64,000 bases of DNA, taken from the NCBI RefSeq assembly GCF_003711515.1, contig NW_021167079.1, positions 5,135,234 to 5,199,233 on the forward strand. The letters are read 5' to 3'. Source of the DNA: Sodiomyces alkalinus F11 (lineage: Eukaryota > Ascomycota > Sordariomycetes > Glomerellales > Plectosphaerellaceae). Below, one piece after another: positions 1 through 12,010 of this stretch (within the stretch, counting starts at the first letter, position 1; every line of letters starts with the position of its first letter). The translations under genes were made by a program, and so were the position numbers. The notes below the pieces were generated by a model. That model did no database searches and was not told the origin of the DNA. It worked only from the letters and a program-made list of their open reading frames with translations.

Positions 1-802
1 AGAGCCTATGAAGGCGATCTTGTCCTAATGCTGCTACTTTCAAGTCACCGACAAGACTCTTTTCTTCTAGACGAAATGAAATTCTCACCAGTTTCTTCCC
101 TCTCGTCTCGGTGTCCCTTTCGGTCGTCTTCAGCTGATTGCCATAGTCTCGTGTCTTGTCCTTTCTTGTCGTTTATTTTTGCTCTTCTTTTTTTCTGTAG
201 ACACTCGAAGTAGCCTGTAACAAAAGCGATAGGTCGAAAAGATTGGCCAGAGAAGTCATCGCGGCGGCATAAATTGCGATGGGTGGGCTAAAATCACCCA
301 CCGGCAGAGGAGTCTTCGGAGCCAAAACAAGGTCCTCTCCCAGTTTGAACCTCTCTCAGCCGCCTGCCTACCTTACCTAGGTACCTTTTTTCTCCCACGT
401 GAGTCGAGCCTCCATCTTGTCTTAAGTCACGTAACCCTGGCCTATAACCACACCCATGATGCCATCTCACAGAACCCCAAAGACATGTCATCAGAAGTTC
501 AGAGCCAGTACTAGACATGGATGCAGTGATTCAATGATTTCAATAATTCAACCTACTCCTCATAGTATAGGAACCGAGAAAAGAAAAGTAAAAAGATCAA
601 CTTGATTAACTTTCCCTCCAACGGAGGTTTTCCCCCTTTCCTTCATCCGCCGCGTGCGTTCTAAGTAAATCCACCGTCCATCCCACACCGAGATGCGGAT
701 CCATGTTCCGAGGCAAATACCCGTGCAATGCAAAGACTTCTTAAGAAGGGTCAACCATTTCGGCTGGACGTGGGACCCCCCGGGGCAAGCGTCAGACCGA
801 AT
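1..802. other. Gene-free left edge, downstream of vma-1
   Basis: I see no convincing coding exon, tRNA or repeat. The few short open frames have no recognisable family and no splice context. The last part is presumably the 3' untranslated region of the V-ATPase gene, which ends at 803 on the minus strand. Confidence 0.5.
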
Positions 803-3290
803 CTACTCGTCCATCACAGAAGCGAATTTATCCAACATCTCTTGCTGAATAGCTTCGTACTATTGTTTTCGTAACCGTCAGTATTCTTTGGAGGAAAAAA
901 AAGGAAAAAAAAAGGAAAAAAAAGAAAGGGACCTTACCTTCTTCGTCACCTCGTCCTTGCCATCCGAGGGCAGCTCAAACTTGAGCTGACGCAGTTTGGC
1001 CTGCAGCTCGCTCGTCGCCTCGCGCACCTTGCTCCAGCTCTGGCCCTGCGCGATCGCCTTTTGCGCCTCGTCGTGGAAGCCCATCATCAGCTTCATCATC
1101 CACTCCGTCTTCCACAGCGGGCAGAACTGGTCGTAGTCCGAGTACCCGTTCTGCTGCAAAAAGTCCTCCTTCAGCAGCGTCGCAATGTCCAGCGTGATCT
1201 TGTCCGGGTCCGACAGCGCGCTCTTGCCCACCAGCTGCACCACCTGGTCCAGCTCCTCCGAGTTGGACAGGAGCTTCTTGATCTGGTCGCGCAGCCGCGG
1301 GAACTCCGGCAACTCCTTCTCGTACCACTTGTCCAGCACGTTGGTGTACTTGCTGTAGCTCAGCGACGTGTTGATCGACGGGAAGTGCTTCCGCTGCGCC
1401 AACTTCTTGTCCAGGCCCCAGAACACCTGCACGATGCCCAGCGTCGAGCTCGTCACCGGGTCCGAGAAGTCGCCGCCCGGCGGGCTGACCGCGCCCACGA
1501 TGCTGACGCTGCCCAGCCGCTCCGGCGATCCGAGCGGCTGCACCCGGCCCGCGCGCTCGTAGAAGCTGGCCAGCTTGGCCGACAGGTAGGCCGGGAAGCC
1601 CTGGTCGGCCGGCATCTCTCCGAGACGACCGGAAATCTCACGCAGCGCCTCGGCCCACCGCGACGACGAGTCCGCCATCATGGCCACGTTCATGCCCTGG
1701 TCGCGGAAGTACTCGGCCACCGTGATGCCCGTGTAGATCGACGCCTCGCGCGCCGCCACCGGCATGTTGGACGTGTTGGCAATGAGCGTGGTCCGCTTCA
1801 TGATCGGCTCCTTACGCCCGTCGACGTCGATCGTGAGCTCGGGGAAGTCCTTCAACACCTCGGCCATCTCGTTGCCGCGTTCGCCGCACCCGACGTACAC
1901 GATCACGTCCGAGTTGGAGAACTTGGACACCGACTGCGAGATGACCGTCTTGCCGCACCCGAACGCGCCGGGGATGGCGACCGTACCGCCCTGCACACTG
2001 GGGAACAAGGCGTCCAGCACCCTCTGCCCGACGATGAACGGCTGGTCGGCAGAGAGCTTCTCGGTAGTGGGGCGGGGCACCCGCACGGGCCATGACTGCA
2101 TCATCGGGTACTCGGTCTTCTTGCCGTCGAATTCCACCTCGAGGAGCTTCTCGTCGACAGCGTAGCTGCCCTTGGGCGCGATCCTGGTGACGACGCCGCG
2201 GGCCCGCGGCGGGAACAGGATCCTGTGCGTAGAGATGAACGAGTTCTCAACCACCGTACCCCAGACGTCACCGCCCGTGATGTGATCGCCCACCTTCATC
2301 GTCGGCGTGAAGTCCCACTTCTTGGTGCGGTCCAGCGCAGGCACCGCGATACCTCGAGGGATGTAGATCGACTTGGAGATGGCGCTGATGTCCGCGAGAG
2401 GCCGTTGGATACCGTCGTAGATGTTATTGAGCAACCCGGGACCCAGCTCGACCGACAGGGGCTTTCCGGTTCGAGTGACGGGATCGCCAACCGTGACGCC
2501 AGCTAGTCGTGAAAAAATGGTTAGAAATGGTAGCTCGGCTTCGAAAGACCATGTCGCCCCGGAGAGGGTGGTACGAGGTATGGGGTTGATAATGGTCATA
2601 CCGGTTTCCTCATACACCTGGATAGTAGCTTGATCGGCGCTGATTCGAATCACTTCGCCGACGAGCTGATCATGTCCTACTCTGACCTAGATCGACGGTC
2701 AGGCCAAAAAAAGGAGAGAAAAAGGATATTTTTTGGGGGGATTTCGCTGGTGATCCTCAACATACCAGCTCGTACATGGCAACACCGGCCATCTCCTCGG
2801 CGACAATGACGGGGCTGAATAAAGGGAAAAGCAGGGTCAGTTAGGGGTCAGTCAGAGTCGAGCTGATCTGGTCGGGTTGATCTAAGCAGTGGCCACAAGA
2901 AAACGCACCCGGAGATGGAATAGATTTTGCCTGGAGCGTCATCATTAGTATTCCTTATTCCTGAAAGATAAACAGGAGGGGGCCACCGGTAATGATGCTT
3001 ACCCGTGTTCAGGCCATCTTGCTCGTCGTTCGCTTTCTGCAGTACAACTCCCAATCAGCCATCCATCTTTCTTCTTCTCATATTTGTGTCGTCAAGAATC
3101 GGAAAATAACGGAGACGCAATATTCCGGTGCAGCGTGTATGAAGTCTGTCGTCAAGGTTGGCGGGGTAGGTGCTGTGGGCCATCGCGCAACGTACAAAGC
3201 AAGGAAAAACGGACAACCAGAGAGGACAAGTCGAAAAGACCCAAGAAGGAATATGCGGGCGACGGAAAACATTCAGCTTACCGGAGCCAT
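803..3290 (-). CDS. vma-1: V-type proton ATPase catalytic subunit A
   Basis: This is the catalytic, ATP-hydrolysing A subunit of the V1 sector, which drives proton pumping into vacuoles and other acidic compartments. Seven exons join in frame: 3282-3290, 3003-3036, 2909-2930, 2766-2814, 2602-2686, 938-2502 and 803-859, giving 606 residues, the usual fungal length. The first coding exon holds only Met-Ala-Pro. The P-loop GAFGCGKT is at about residues 245-252, with GERGNE and [20 protein letters not shown] downstream. The sequence closely follows Neurospora vma-1 as I know it. The P-loop region, where yeast VMA1 carries an intein, is uninterrupted here. The last exon encodes the family C-terminus ending KFASVMDE. 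The long open frames on the opposite strand are codon-bias shadows. Confidence 0.97.
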
Positions 3291-4745
3291 AGCGGGCGTT
3301 TTGATGGAAGTCGGATTAGGTTCTTGATTCTCGATCGGCAACACGAGCTGGGGGGTCGGCGGGAGGGAGCTCGAGGTTGGTAGTGGGTGGGAGGATGGAG
3401 GGAGTCGTGGTGTCTTGGAAGGAGAGGAGGATGGGAGAGGTTGAACAGAGGCTTGAGCTACAACGTCCAGTTGAAGAGCTATTCGTGCAGCCGCGGCGGT
3501 GGAGGAGGCTGCTGGTATTAGTGGGCCTTCTCGGGTGGTCCCAGCTGTCGACGTCACACGGTCCAGGTACAGTGGCGGAGGTTGAGGTGGAGATAGCGAC
3601 GTAGATGGGGATGATGTAGCTCCTCCTAACGCGGGCCACAGCTGGTTGGTGTGATCGTCTCTCGCTCGTGACAGCAATTCGACCAGAGAAGGGCGCGACT
3701 TGAGTCGCGGTCTCAGTCCGGGTTGCATGCACTGCACTTTCCCCCTTTTACGAGGGGTGTTGTCTCTCCTTGGGTTCGTCCCCGGGGCGGGTCTTTGACG
3801 CTGTTGCTGAGTACTCAGGTTGTTCGTGTTTGTTTACGGTACGTATGCTGCACGAGAGGGTGTGGGACTCGTGTTAAGGTGTGGGGTACAGAGTACGGAG
3901 TACGGATACAGCTACGAGGTATGAAGTACGGAGGACGAGATACATATACGTACGTACGTCACGTACTCTAGCTTTACGTTGTAGGCCTCCAACTATAGGT
4001 ACTTCATGAATAAGGAATTACCTGCTGTAGGCACGTACCTCGTACTTACGAATACAAAGTACATAGGTATCTGTGGCTAGTACTTCGTACCTTAAGGTAG
4101 CTGCCTTGGCCACGCGAACAAACTGGTGTGCTTGCCTTGGGTTGGCACGATACGTTGTACTTCGTACGTGACGTGACCGAATAACCGTTCTTCGATGAAA
4201 GCATTGGTGTGCCTCATCCAGGCTCTAGCCCCTTCACTGCGCCCGAGTTGATACTTGCACGTAGTAACCTCGAAAAGGACCCGAAAGATAAAATTTCATG
4301 TATCATTATCGTTTGCCAGACAGGCCAATGCTAGAAACACGCAGTGCTCATAGCTCATATGTACCAGATGCGACTGACCAGGTTCCGTAGGCCCGGAGCC
4401 GCGTCTGAAACGAACTCGGACAGGGCCGTAGCTGGGACATGGGACTCGCCAAATCCATGCCCCGCGCGAAGAGACCTGGTCTCCTATATCGAACCTTACC
4501 CCAGTATAAGGTAGAGTGTCCACCAAACAACGAACAAATCCACACATCCAGCAAAACCAGCAAAATTCTCCACCAAGAATTTCCACGCCGTAGTCGCGCC
4601 AGGATCTAAGCCCATGCCCTTTATATTCGCACACGAAGAATGGAGATGTAAACCAAGTGCTTTCGTCATCCAGACTATCTCGAGATCGAGCGTCGTCATG
4701 TCGTAGTCGCATGAAACACGAGTCGTCATAGCGTCCCAGCCCGCT
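3291..4745. other. Spacer between vma-1 and the DUF4048 gene
   Basis: Positions 3291 to about 3740 are probably the vma-1 promoter and 5' untranslated region. Positions 3835-4170 carry many GTAC-centred words, including GAGTACGGAGTACGG near 3892 and GTACTTCGTACCTTAAGGTA near 4080, of the same type seen in other spacers. The 138-residue open frame at 4296-4712 on the minus strand lies just downstream of the DUF4048 stop and has no recognisable domain. I treat it as non-coding. Confidence 0.45.
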
Positions 4746-6465
4746 TCACACCTGATTCTCCTTCAGGTCAATGAGGTTGTTGTTCTCTTTTCGAGGCGGC
4801 GTGAGGCTCCTCTCCCATTCATCCATGAGAGAGGTGGCTGTCCGCTTGATATTGCTGGGGCTCAGTCTATTGACCACGCCCGGGAGAAGCTCCTCCAGCT
4901 TGGTCGGTGATAGAACCTGTCTCCCAGACTGCTCCGTTCGGCCGTCGATCGTTATGGACGCCCTCGACGATTTCTTCTTACTGTTAATGCCACAGACTTA
5001 GTACGCTAGAAAAAGAATAAAAAAAAGAGGGAAAGAAAAGAGGGGGAAAAACCGACAAGTCAAAAGGCGAGGGAGATAAAACTTACAGGGGGGTCTGCAC
5101 GTCATTATCCTCGGGAACTGGCGTTATTCCTTCGCTGCCACTGACAGTCGAGCCGCTCCAGCGCGTCGATTTGATAGACGAGGCCGACGGCGACTCCCAG
5201 TTGGACCATGCATCGTCGTCAATCGAGTCCACCGGTAGAGGCGTCCACGAGAAACGCTTCGACTTATTCATAGGCTTCGGAAACGGGCGCGCTTGCGTTT
5301 GTGCTTGAGACGTTGCGGGTCGTGTCGCCGACTCCGTGGTCGGGCCCTCGGGCTGATCGAAAGCGCTATTCAAGGATGCCTTGGGTCGAGAAGCGCCGGA
5401 CGCCTTGATGGTCTCCTGATCAGCGGCGTATGACCATGGACGTGGCTTCCTGACGGACGCGTCCGATAGATTGGGCGACCTGTTCAGCTGGCCCGTAATG
5501 GGCTCGTCCCCGACAGTAGCCTGTCGAATATCTTCCATGAAGCTCCAGAGTCCCAACTTAAAGTCCTCGGCAATCTGCTTCACGCCTTGTTGATTGGGGT
5601 TGTAGTTGCGAGGCTGCCACGACGCCCTCTTCTGGAGCACCGGGTTCGCAGGGCCCCGGTCGCTCGCGGTCAGATCGGGGGATCTGGAACCATCCAGATC
5701 CTCGTGGAGAGGAAAACCTCCATCTGTCTTAGTGGGCGAAAGCAGCGAAAGCGTCCTTGCATGGCCGCCCCGGAGAACCTTCCTTCGATGATCCTTGGAA
5801 GTATTCTGCGACTGTAACAAGACTCTCCGCCGGTCAAGTTCGACGCTGCGCCTAGCCGCTGCGAAGTCGTCGTTCTTTGCCCCGTCGACGAAGGGAGCGA
5901 GAGGCCTGGAAGAGCCCCGTTTTTGGTACGACTCTCGCATAGTCCACTGCCTCTTCAGCTTGGATAGCTCTTCTTCGGCCCGGCCTAGCTCTTCTCGCAG
6001 CTCGAGAACTTTTCTTTCTTGCGCCGCTATCGCGATGATCAGGTCATTGTTATCTACCGGAGACGTCAAGCCTGAATCGACAGGGGTGGCAGGGAAGGAC
6101 GACAAAACGGTCGACGATGGTCGTGAGGGATCGCTGGTTGGTGGGGCAATAGGAAGGGTGAGGGAGAGCCGATGGCTGCTTCGAGACGCATTCGAAGTCG
6201 AACGAGACGAGCGGCCATTGTCCTCCGTGGGCGCCGCAGGAGGCGGCATGGACATGGACCCGACGTCGCTTTCGGCCGTAGTCGTCGTCTCGGTCGTCAC
6301 GGGTGTCGGTTTCGATTCATGGCCCGGGGGTCGCTCAAGCGAGGAGACAATCTCGGGGTGCGACATCTGTTCGTCGGGGGTTGGGCTGGTCCGGAGTGTG
6401 AATGACGACTTCTTGACCGACGAACGTTGGCGGACGTGTGCGATGGTCGCCGCCCTTTCCATCAT
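4746..6465 (-). CDS. DUF4048-type serine-rich coiled-coil protein
   Basis: Function is unknown. Two exons, 5087-6465 and 4746-4980, give 537 residues. I chose the ATG at 6465 (MMERAATIAHV) because the in-frame extension up to 6771 reads like untranslated sequence rich in His and Arg. Most of the protein is low-complexity Ser/Thr/Pro. A coiled coil with AAQERKVLELREELGRAEEE lies near residue 150, followed by a Lys/Arg-rich stretch. A second conserved-looking block reads QIAEDFKLGLWSFMEDIRQA. The C-terminal exon holds LSPTKLEELLPGVVNRLSPS and SLMDEWERSLTPP. This pattern fits the Pezizomycotina DUF4048 family by recall only. The intron acceptor at 4981 is the only candidate that keeps this tail in frame. 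Confidence 0.8.
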
Positions 6466-8386
6466 GAGCAGGGGGAGAAGGGGACGGCGTTGGAAGAAGG
6501 GTTGTCTAAAATGGCGAAAATGCGATTGGAAAGAATACAAACTGCAAAGCGTGCTTGATGATCGTCGTCGCTTGTGTGGCAATAGCGAGTGAGCGGCGGA
6601 GGCGTGGGCCCGCCTGTGGCGCCGGTGTCTCCCGGGGGAGGAGTGAGCGTGGATCGTCCTTCTGGCGACGATAGCCTTGTGGTTATTCAGATGTCTCTGA
6701 TGGTCATTGAAAAGAGTGCGGGAGCAAGACGAGACGAAGCAAATTTGCAGCTGAAAAGTGGCAGCAGTCATGTCATGGGGAGAACGAGAGAAGCTTGCTC
6801 ATGGTAAGGTAAGGAAGGAGGTGTGGTAGGGCGGGAGAGCGGGAGACCGATAATAGTGGGTAGGCATAAGACGACGGCTAATTGCGCTGTGGCGATGGTG
6901 GGCGAGAACCATAGCCTGGAGATTGGAGAATAACGAGCCCGTTGATCGTGTGTGCTGTCAGGGGTCCGAGTCCCAGATGTTCGAATGAAACTCCCCCGGC
7001 AATTCGCATCAGTGATTGGACGAGTGCGGCTTCGGTGAGATTGCGCGTTGCTCAGTGGGAAAGGATTAGGGGGGCCCGGGTTGCCGTGCTCACTGGCAAG
7101 GGGGAGGGAGGCCAGAACACTGGACACTCAAACCAACAGTGAACGGATTGCCTGGGGGATTTGTGACGGCAACGCCCTGGTCTCGGTGCTTGAGCTTTTA
7201 GAAGTCCTTCTTCAAGACCAAAAAAAGAGAAAGCTCCGGATCCCCGACGGTTGTTTAATTTGGTATGACGTGGAATTCGCTGGCACGTTTTATGCTGCTG
7301 GGAACGAGAAATGATGTTGGCGGATGAAGAAAGAAGAACGCAGACCATTTCAGGGGACCATGTAGGGGAATATGGGATCTTTGAATTGGATTGACGAACC
7401 GTAGAGTATGTACGACGTATGTAATGAGGTCGAATGGATACCTCCATGCAGCGACCGTGGCGTCCTCAAATTTCTTTTACCGTATGCAGTAAGGTAAGGT
7501 TAGACAACGTGAGTGCCCGCCGTTGTTTACTTCTCGTGAGAAACGGTCAGCCGTTGTTTTGATTTCGCAGCTTCACCACGCCAACGCCCTCAAACGACGC
7601 CGATGACCACAGAAACCAGTGGATCTCCTAATGTTGGAGGAGAAGTCGGTCCACTAGACTGCAGTGCTATTCAGGGGCTTGCATCAACGTGATGGGTCTC
7701 GGCAAACGATCGCAGGTGTTGCTTCGTACGTACTTGGTAGTGTTCCCGGGGTTGAGAGCAGGGGTTGCGGGTATGGGTTGATGGGCTGCCCCGCAAAATC
7801 TGGTGCAGTAAGGTACCTACAACGTGTTCCCCCTTCGTACTTCGTAATTACGGAGTACCGGTACTGGTACGGCAGAGATTACATTGGCTTACCTTAGGTT
7901 AGGTATGTAGGTAGGTAATTTCCATTGGTTATGCGGTGAGCTAAGGCTGCATGAAACATAATGATAATGCCAGGGCTTGTACCTACTCCGCACCTCAGGA
8001 ACCGTGCTTGAATTAATTCTTAGGTAAGGTACGTATGCACAATGACAAGAATGTGTGCCTAAGCCTCCGTCACGTGGCTGCCTGTCAAGCTCGTGAATGT
8101 AACCTTATCCCTATTCGTGTCAACGCGTGTGCGAGCCGCAGGCCAACCCGACGTCAACTTGCAACACACCATGACCTTCCAGAGACCGAGGAGGGTCGAA
8201 GGCAGCAATCTCCACTGCTTTCTCTAGGCATCATGAACCGGAGGCTTGTCCAACTTCAGTGACTTCCCGATTCCCTCATAAGAAACCACCCTTTCCTACT
8301 TAACGTACCGAAGACGTTGCGGACCTTAAGCTCGATGTCCTCTTGTGAATCGCATCGTGTCGTCGGTCGATCCGGGTCAATCTCCA
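6466..8386. other. Spacer with dense GTAC/CCTTA motif cluster
   Basis: This is the divergent intergenic region between the DUF4048 gene (minus) and the ligase-like gene (plus). It contains no supported exon. The stretch 7806-7920 is packed with short motifs such as AGTAAGGTACCTAC, TTCGTACTTCGTAATTACGG and TACCTTAGGTTAGGTA, and 8018-8036 adds TAGGTAAGGTACGTA. Open frames around 6768-7447 read like low-complexity non-coding sequence. Confidence 0.45.
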
Positions 8387-11300
8387 ATGCCTTTCCCTTT
8401 TACCTTCGTGTGTGATTTGTTAGAGCAGGTCCAAGTCCTCGGCATCAGGCCTGGCAAGGAAAAGCAGCGCGATGTGATATGGAGATGGTTCGACAAACAC
8501 AGAGAGCGAATCGATCACCTTGACACTCACATCTCGGCTCTCTTCTCTACAATGCTTCCCGACAAGAGGACAGACCGGGTGTATGGCATTCAAGCCAAGA
8601 TACTGCGACAGATCGTATGTCGTGCCTTGTGCCTCGGTGCTTCGCGAATTGCCCAGCTCCGAAGGTACGAGCAACCGGGGAGCGGTGTCGACCTCGCCGA
8701 ATGCATTTCGGCCATATTGAAACAAACGGTGCGATCATGACCCCCGGCCCCTTTCCCCTGATTTTCCCCCCCTTCTCTCCGGAAAATGATCCTTTCTGGG
8801 AGCGTAACCTCAAGTCTCGCTTTCCTTCTTCAGTAACACTAATCGTCCAGCAGCCCAGCCCTCTCTATGGCAAGGAGAGTCCCGTCACCGTCGAGGAGAT
8901 CGATGATCTTCTTAACAGTGTTGCGTCCAAATGCGCATTCAGTTCGCCAGCTGTCCGCGCCTCCCAGTCTGTCTCGAGCCTCGGGAGCCGCGAGGACCTT
9001 GGCCGCCTCTACCTGCGCCTCAACGCCACAGAAGCCAAGTGGTTTACCCGTTTGGTTCTGAAGACTTATGAGCCAGTTATCATTGATCCCATGCTTGTAT
9101 ATTGTGCGTACGATGGGCGATTAGGAATGATTCTGAAGGCCCAGGAAGACTTCGATGTTGCCCTGGATACGTTACAGAAGCTAAAAGCCCAACCACCTGG
9201 CGAAGCGAGAGGCGATCTCGCGAAGTACATCAAGCCCGTTCTTGGAACCAAAGTGAGCCGTCAGTTCTGGCGCAAGGGTAGGAGCATCAAGCATTGCATA
9301 GACATTTGCCATGGAAGGGTCAGTTGTGAAAAGAAAGTCGATGGCGAATATTGTCAGGTCCATGTCGACCTAAGCGAAGGGCCCCGATGCATTCAAATTT
9401 TCTCAAAGAGCGGAAAAGACAGTACTCAGGATCGCACCGGTGTCCATCAGTAAGTTAACCAGTTCCATCATATATGGCTTGTGTTCTCACCATGCTTTTA
9501 CTTCACCAGAGCCATCCGCAATTCATTGGAGCTGGGCAAGTCGGCCCCTAGAATTGCCAGAGGGTGCATTCTCGAGGGAGAATTGGTTGTCTACAACGAC
9601 AGGGCATGTCTTCTCCCTCTCTGTAAACCCAGTGGATAACAGCACTAATAGATGAGCAGGAAGGGAAAATTGCCCCTTTCCACAAGATCCGCAAATATGT
9701 CTCGCGGTCCGGGAGGTTTCTTAATGCAGAACAGGACTCTCCGTAAGTCTTTGCAATGCTCCCAAAACAATGATTACCGAAGCTCCGGTATGCTGAACGA
9801 GAGTCGTTACCTGGCAAAACAGCCCTGACCCTAATGAACACTTGATGATTGTCTACTTTGACGTCTTGCTCATCGACGACGAGTCCCTCCTTGGGCTTCG
9901 GCAGACGGAAAGATTCAAGAGGCTAGAGAAACTCATTTGTCGCCGCCAGGGGCATGCCGAGATTGTAGAAAGACAAATCGTAGATCTCGCTGGCCCCTCT
10001 GGTCCGTCGGATCTACGAAGGGCATTTGCCGCCTCCATCACTTCCCGCAACGAAGGGCTCGTCTTGAAACCGGACGACCCATATTTCGACTTTACGCCGT
10101 CACGCCGGCCCTTCTCAGGGAGCCCTGTCAAAGTCAAGAAGGAATATATCGGGGCATTCGGGGATATCGGTGACTTTGCGGTCGTCGGGGCCAGCTACAA
10201 CCCGGTCAAGGCGAAGACTTATCGAATTCCCGGCCTCAGGTACACACACTTCTACATCGCGTGCCTCACCAACAAAGAAGCTGTTCAGCGACACCGCTGT
10301 AGACCGCACTTCACCGTGGTGGAGTACGTTGAACTGAACGAGGCGCTGCTCAGAATGGTCGTGTTCTCTGCCAATCCGGAGTCTATACCCCTAGTAGGGA
10401 ATGAGGCCATCGATCTACGTGTCCCGCCTCGTATCATGTCCGAGAAGCCTCCGACGATGGTATTTCCCGTCCCCTTGGTCTTCGATGTCAGGTGCTTCTC
10501 ATTCGACAAGCAAGGCAACACTGGGTTCTGGTCGCCCCGTTTTCCCGCAGTAACGAAGGTTCATCTCGACCGGGACTACCTTGACACGATCACTTTCACT
10601 GAGTTACAAGCCGTCGCCGAGAAGGCCGTGGCTGTGCCCGAGATGGAGGATAGTCAAGAGCTCCTAGACTGGATTGCGAGACTTGAAGGCGCTGACCCTA
10701 GAGGTATTCCTGTCGACGCCGTCACGCAGTCAACCATATCGTCTATGGCGACCCCCTCTCCGAGGGCCTCGTCAGCGAGAGGATCCGAGTCACCAGCCGC
10801 CCAGAGACGACAGAGCCCCATCAAGCGTCTTCAACCTCTGCCGCCTCTATTAGAAGAAGAACAGTCGCAGTCGCGTGCACTCGCCACGCCTCCAACATCC
10901 TCGGCTCTGACAGCTAGGCAACTCGCTTCGGGCAGCGCCGAACCCGTCACACCGCAAGGGAAGGGCGTAGACGAACGGTATTTCGCCCACGATGCCGATA
11001 ACTCACCATACCGCTGCAAGAAGCGAAGACTAAGCATACCGCCGGCTTCTTGTCCGGCTCGATCACAGTCACCATTGCCCCAGAAGAGTCCTCAACCAAC
11101 GCAAAGGCGTAGCCCTCTGGCGGATATCAGCGTCAACACGTCTCAGACATCAAACAGGACCACCGGGTCCCAAACATCACGCTTGCCACCCGGAAATAGA
11201 AAGCACGCTGAGCAAAACAACACCGACGCCATTTCCGGGGCCGAAGTTCGGCGGACCCTAACGCCCAAGTGCTCCTCATCATCCCAAACCCTTCCGGCCC

Positions 11301-11797
11301 TGACTCCTCCAGTCAAAGGGCGACCCGACATGTGTCACTTGGGACCCCAGCCCCGGAAACCGATCAGCTGTCGGTACGTGGGGCCCGGCTGCATGTTGGG
11401 AAGCCGAGACTTTCTCCTCTCGCCATGCGTCGCCAAGCAAACCCGCATGACCGAGGGACTTCTACCCGCTCATGGTATCACGAAATGGATAACGAACCCC
11501 AAAGAATGGCTCGAGAAATGTAAACCGACATCGGTTCAGCATGGGACACGAGCACCAGACAAACGACGTCGCAAAGTTTGTTTCGTGGAGCGGAGACAGT
11601 GTGACGCCACACGAGCGCTCTTCTTGTACATCGAGAAGGTAAATCTACGCCTGGCCGATGGAGGGCGGGAATGGGTGGAGGTGTATGACTGGAGGGTGCT
11701 GGAGGAGATGACCCGACATGAGGACGACTCCGATGGGCCAATGCCTAAGATTGCACGCACGAGTATATGGGAAAAGTGGTGGGTTGGACTAGCATGA
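8387..11797 (+). CDS. Fungal ATP-dependent DNA ligase-domain protein
   Basis: This is a predicted nucleotidyltransferase of the ATP-dependent DNA ligase family, distinct from Lig1 and Lig4 in architecture. Five exons (8387-8728, 8851-9449, 9510-9603, 9660-9742, 9823-11797) give 1030 residues. The start MPFPFTFVCDLLEQV fits the ligase N-terminal helical domain. Motif I is EKKVDGEY, with the adenylated lysine at about residue 276. Motif III is EGELVVYNDR, motif IV EGLVLKPDDPYF and motif V PVKVKKEYIG. An OB-fold motif resembles RFPAVTKVHLDRDYLD. After roughly residue 560 comes a long Ser/Pro-rich linker, then a conserved-looking C-terminal segment with CRYVGPGCMLGS, WITNPKEWL and EWVEVYDWRVLEEM. 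Intron 3 (9604-9659) has a GC donor. A role in DNA nick or break repair is inferred from the family. Confidence 0.9.
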
Positions 11798-12010
11798 GGA
11801 GGACGAATGATGATGATGATATTATTTGAGTATACCTAGAGTGGGAGATATCTTTTGCATAGCATAGTTGGCGTCGTGGGACGGAGGAAGAACACATGCG
11901 ATATTGCCGATAGACGAAGCAAGAGGGAGAGCAGTGGCAGTGGCTTATAGCTGTCATTGGACGATGGAGAATTCTCGTTCTTGTTTCTTTTTTTCCGATT
12001 TCATGCCGTC

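Noticed and set aside
1061..2095. 344-codon open frame on the plus strand
   Set aside because: It lies fully antisense to the conserved vma-1 exon, is rich in Arg, His and Leu from GC-rich codon bias, and has no domain.
803..3290. VMA1 intein
   Set aside because: The P-loop GAFGCGKT and its flanks are continuous and the spliced protein has normal length, so no intein is present.
6466..6771. In-frame N-terminal extension of the DUF4048 protein
   Set aside because: The sequence reads as His/Arg/Ser-rich leader with no family similarity. The double-Met start at 6465 is followed directly by the conserved-looking protein.
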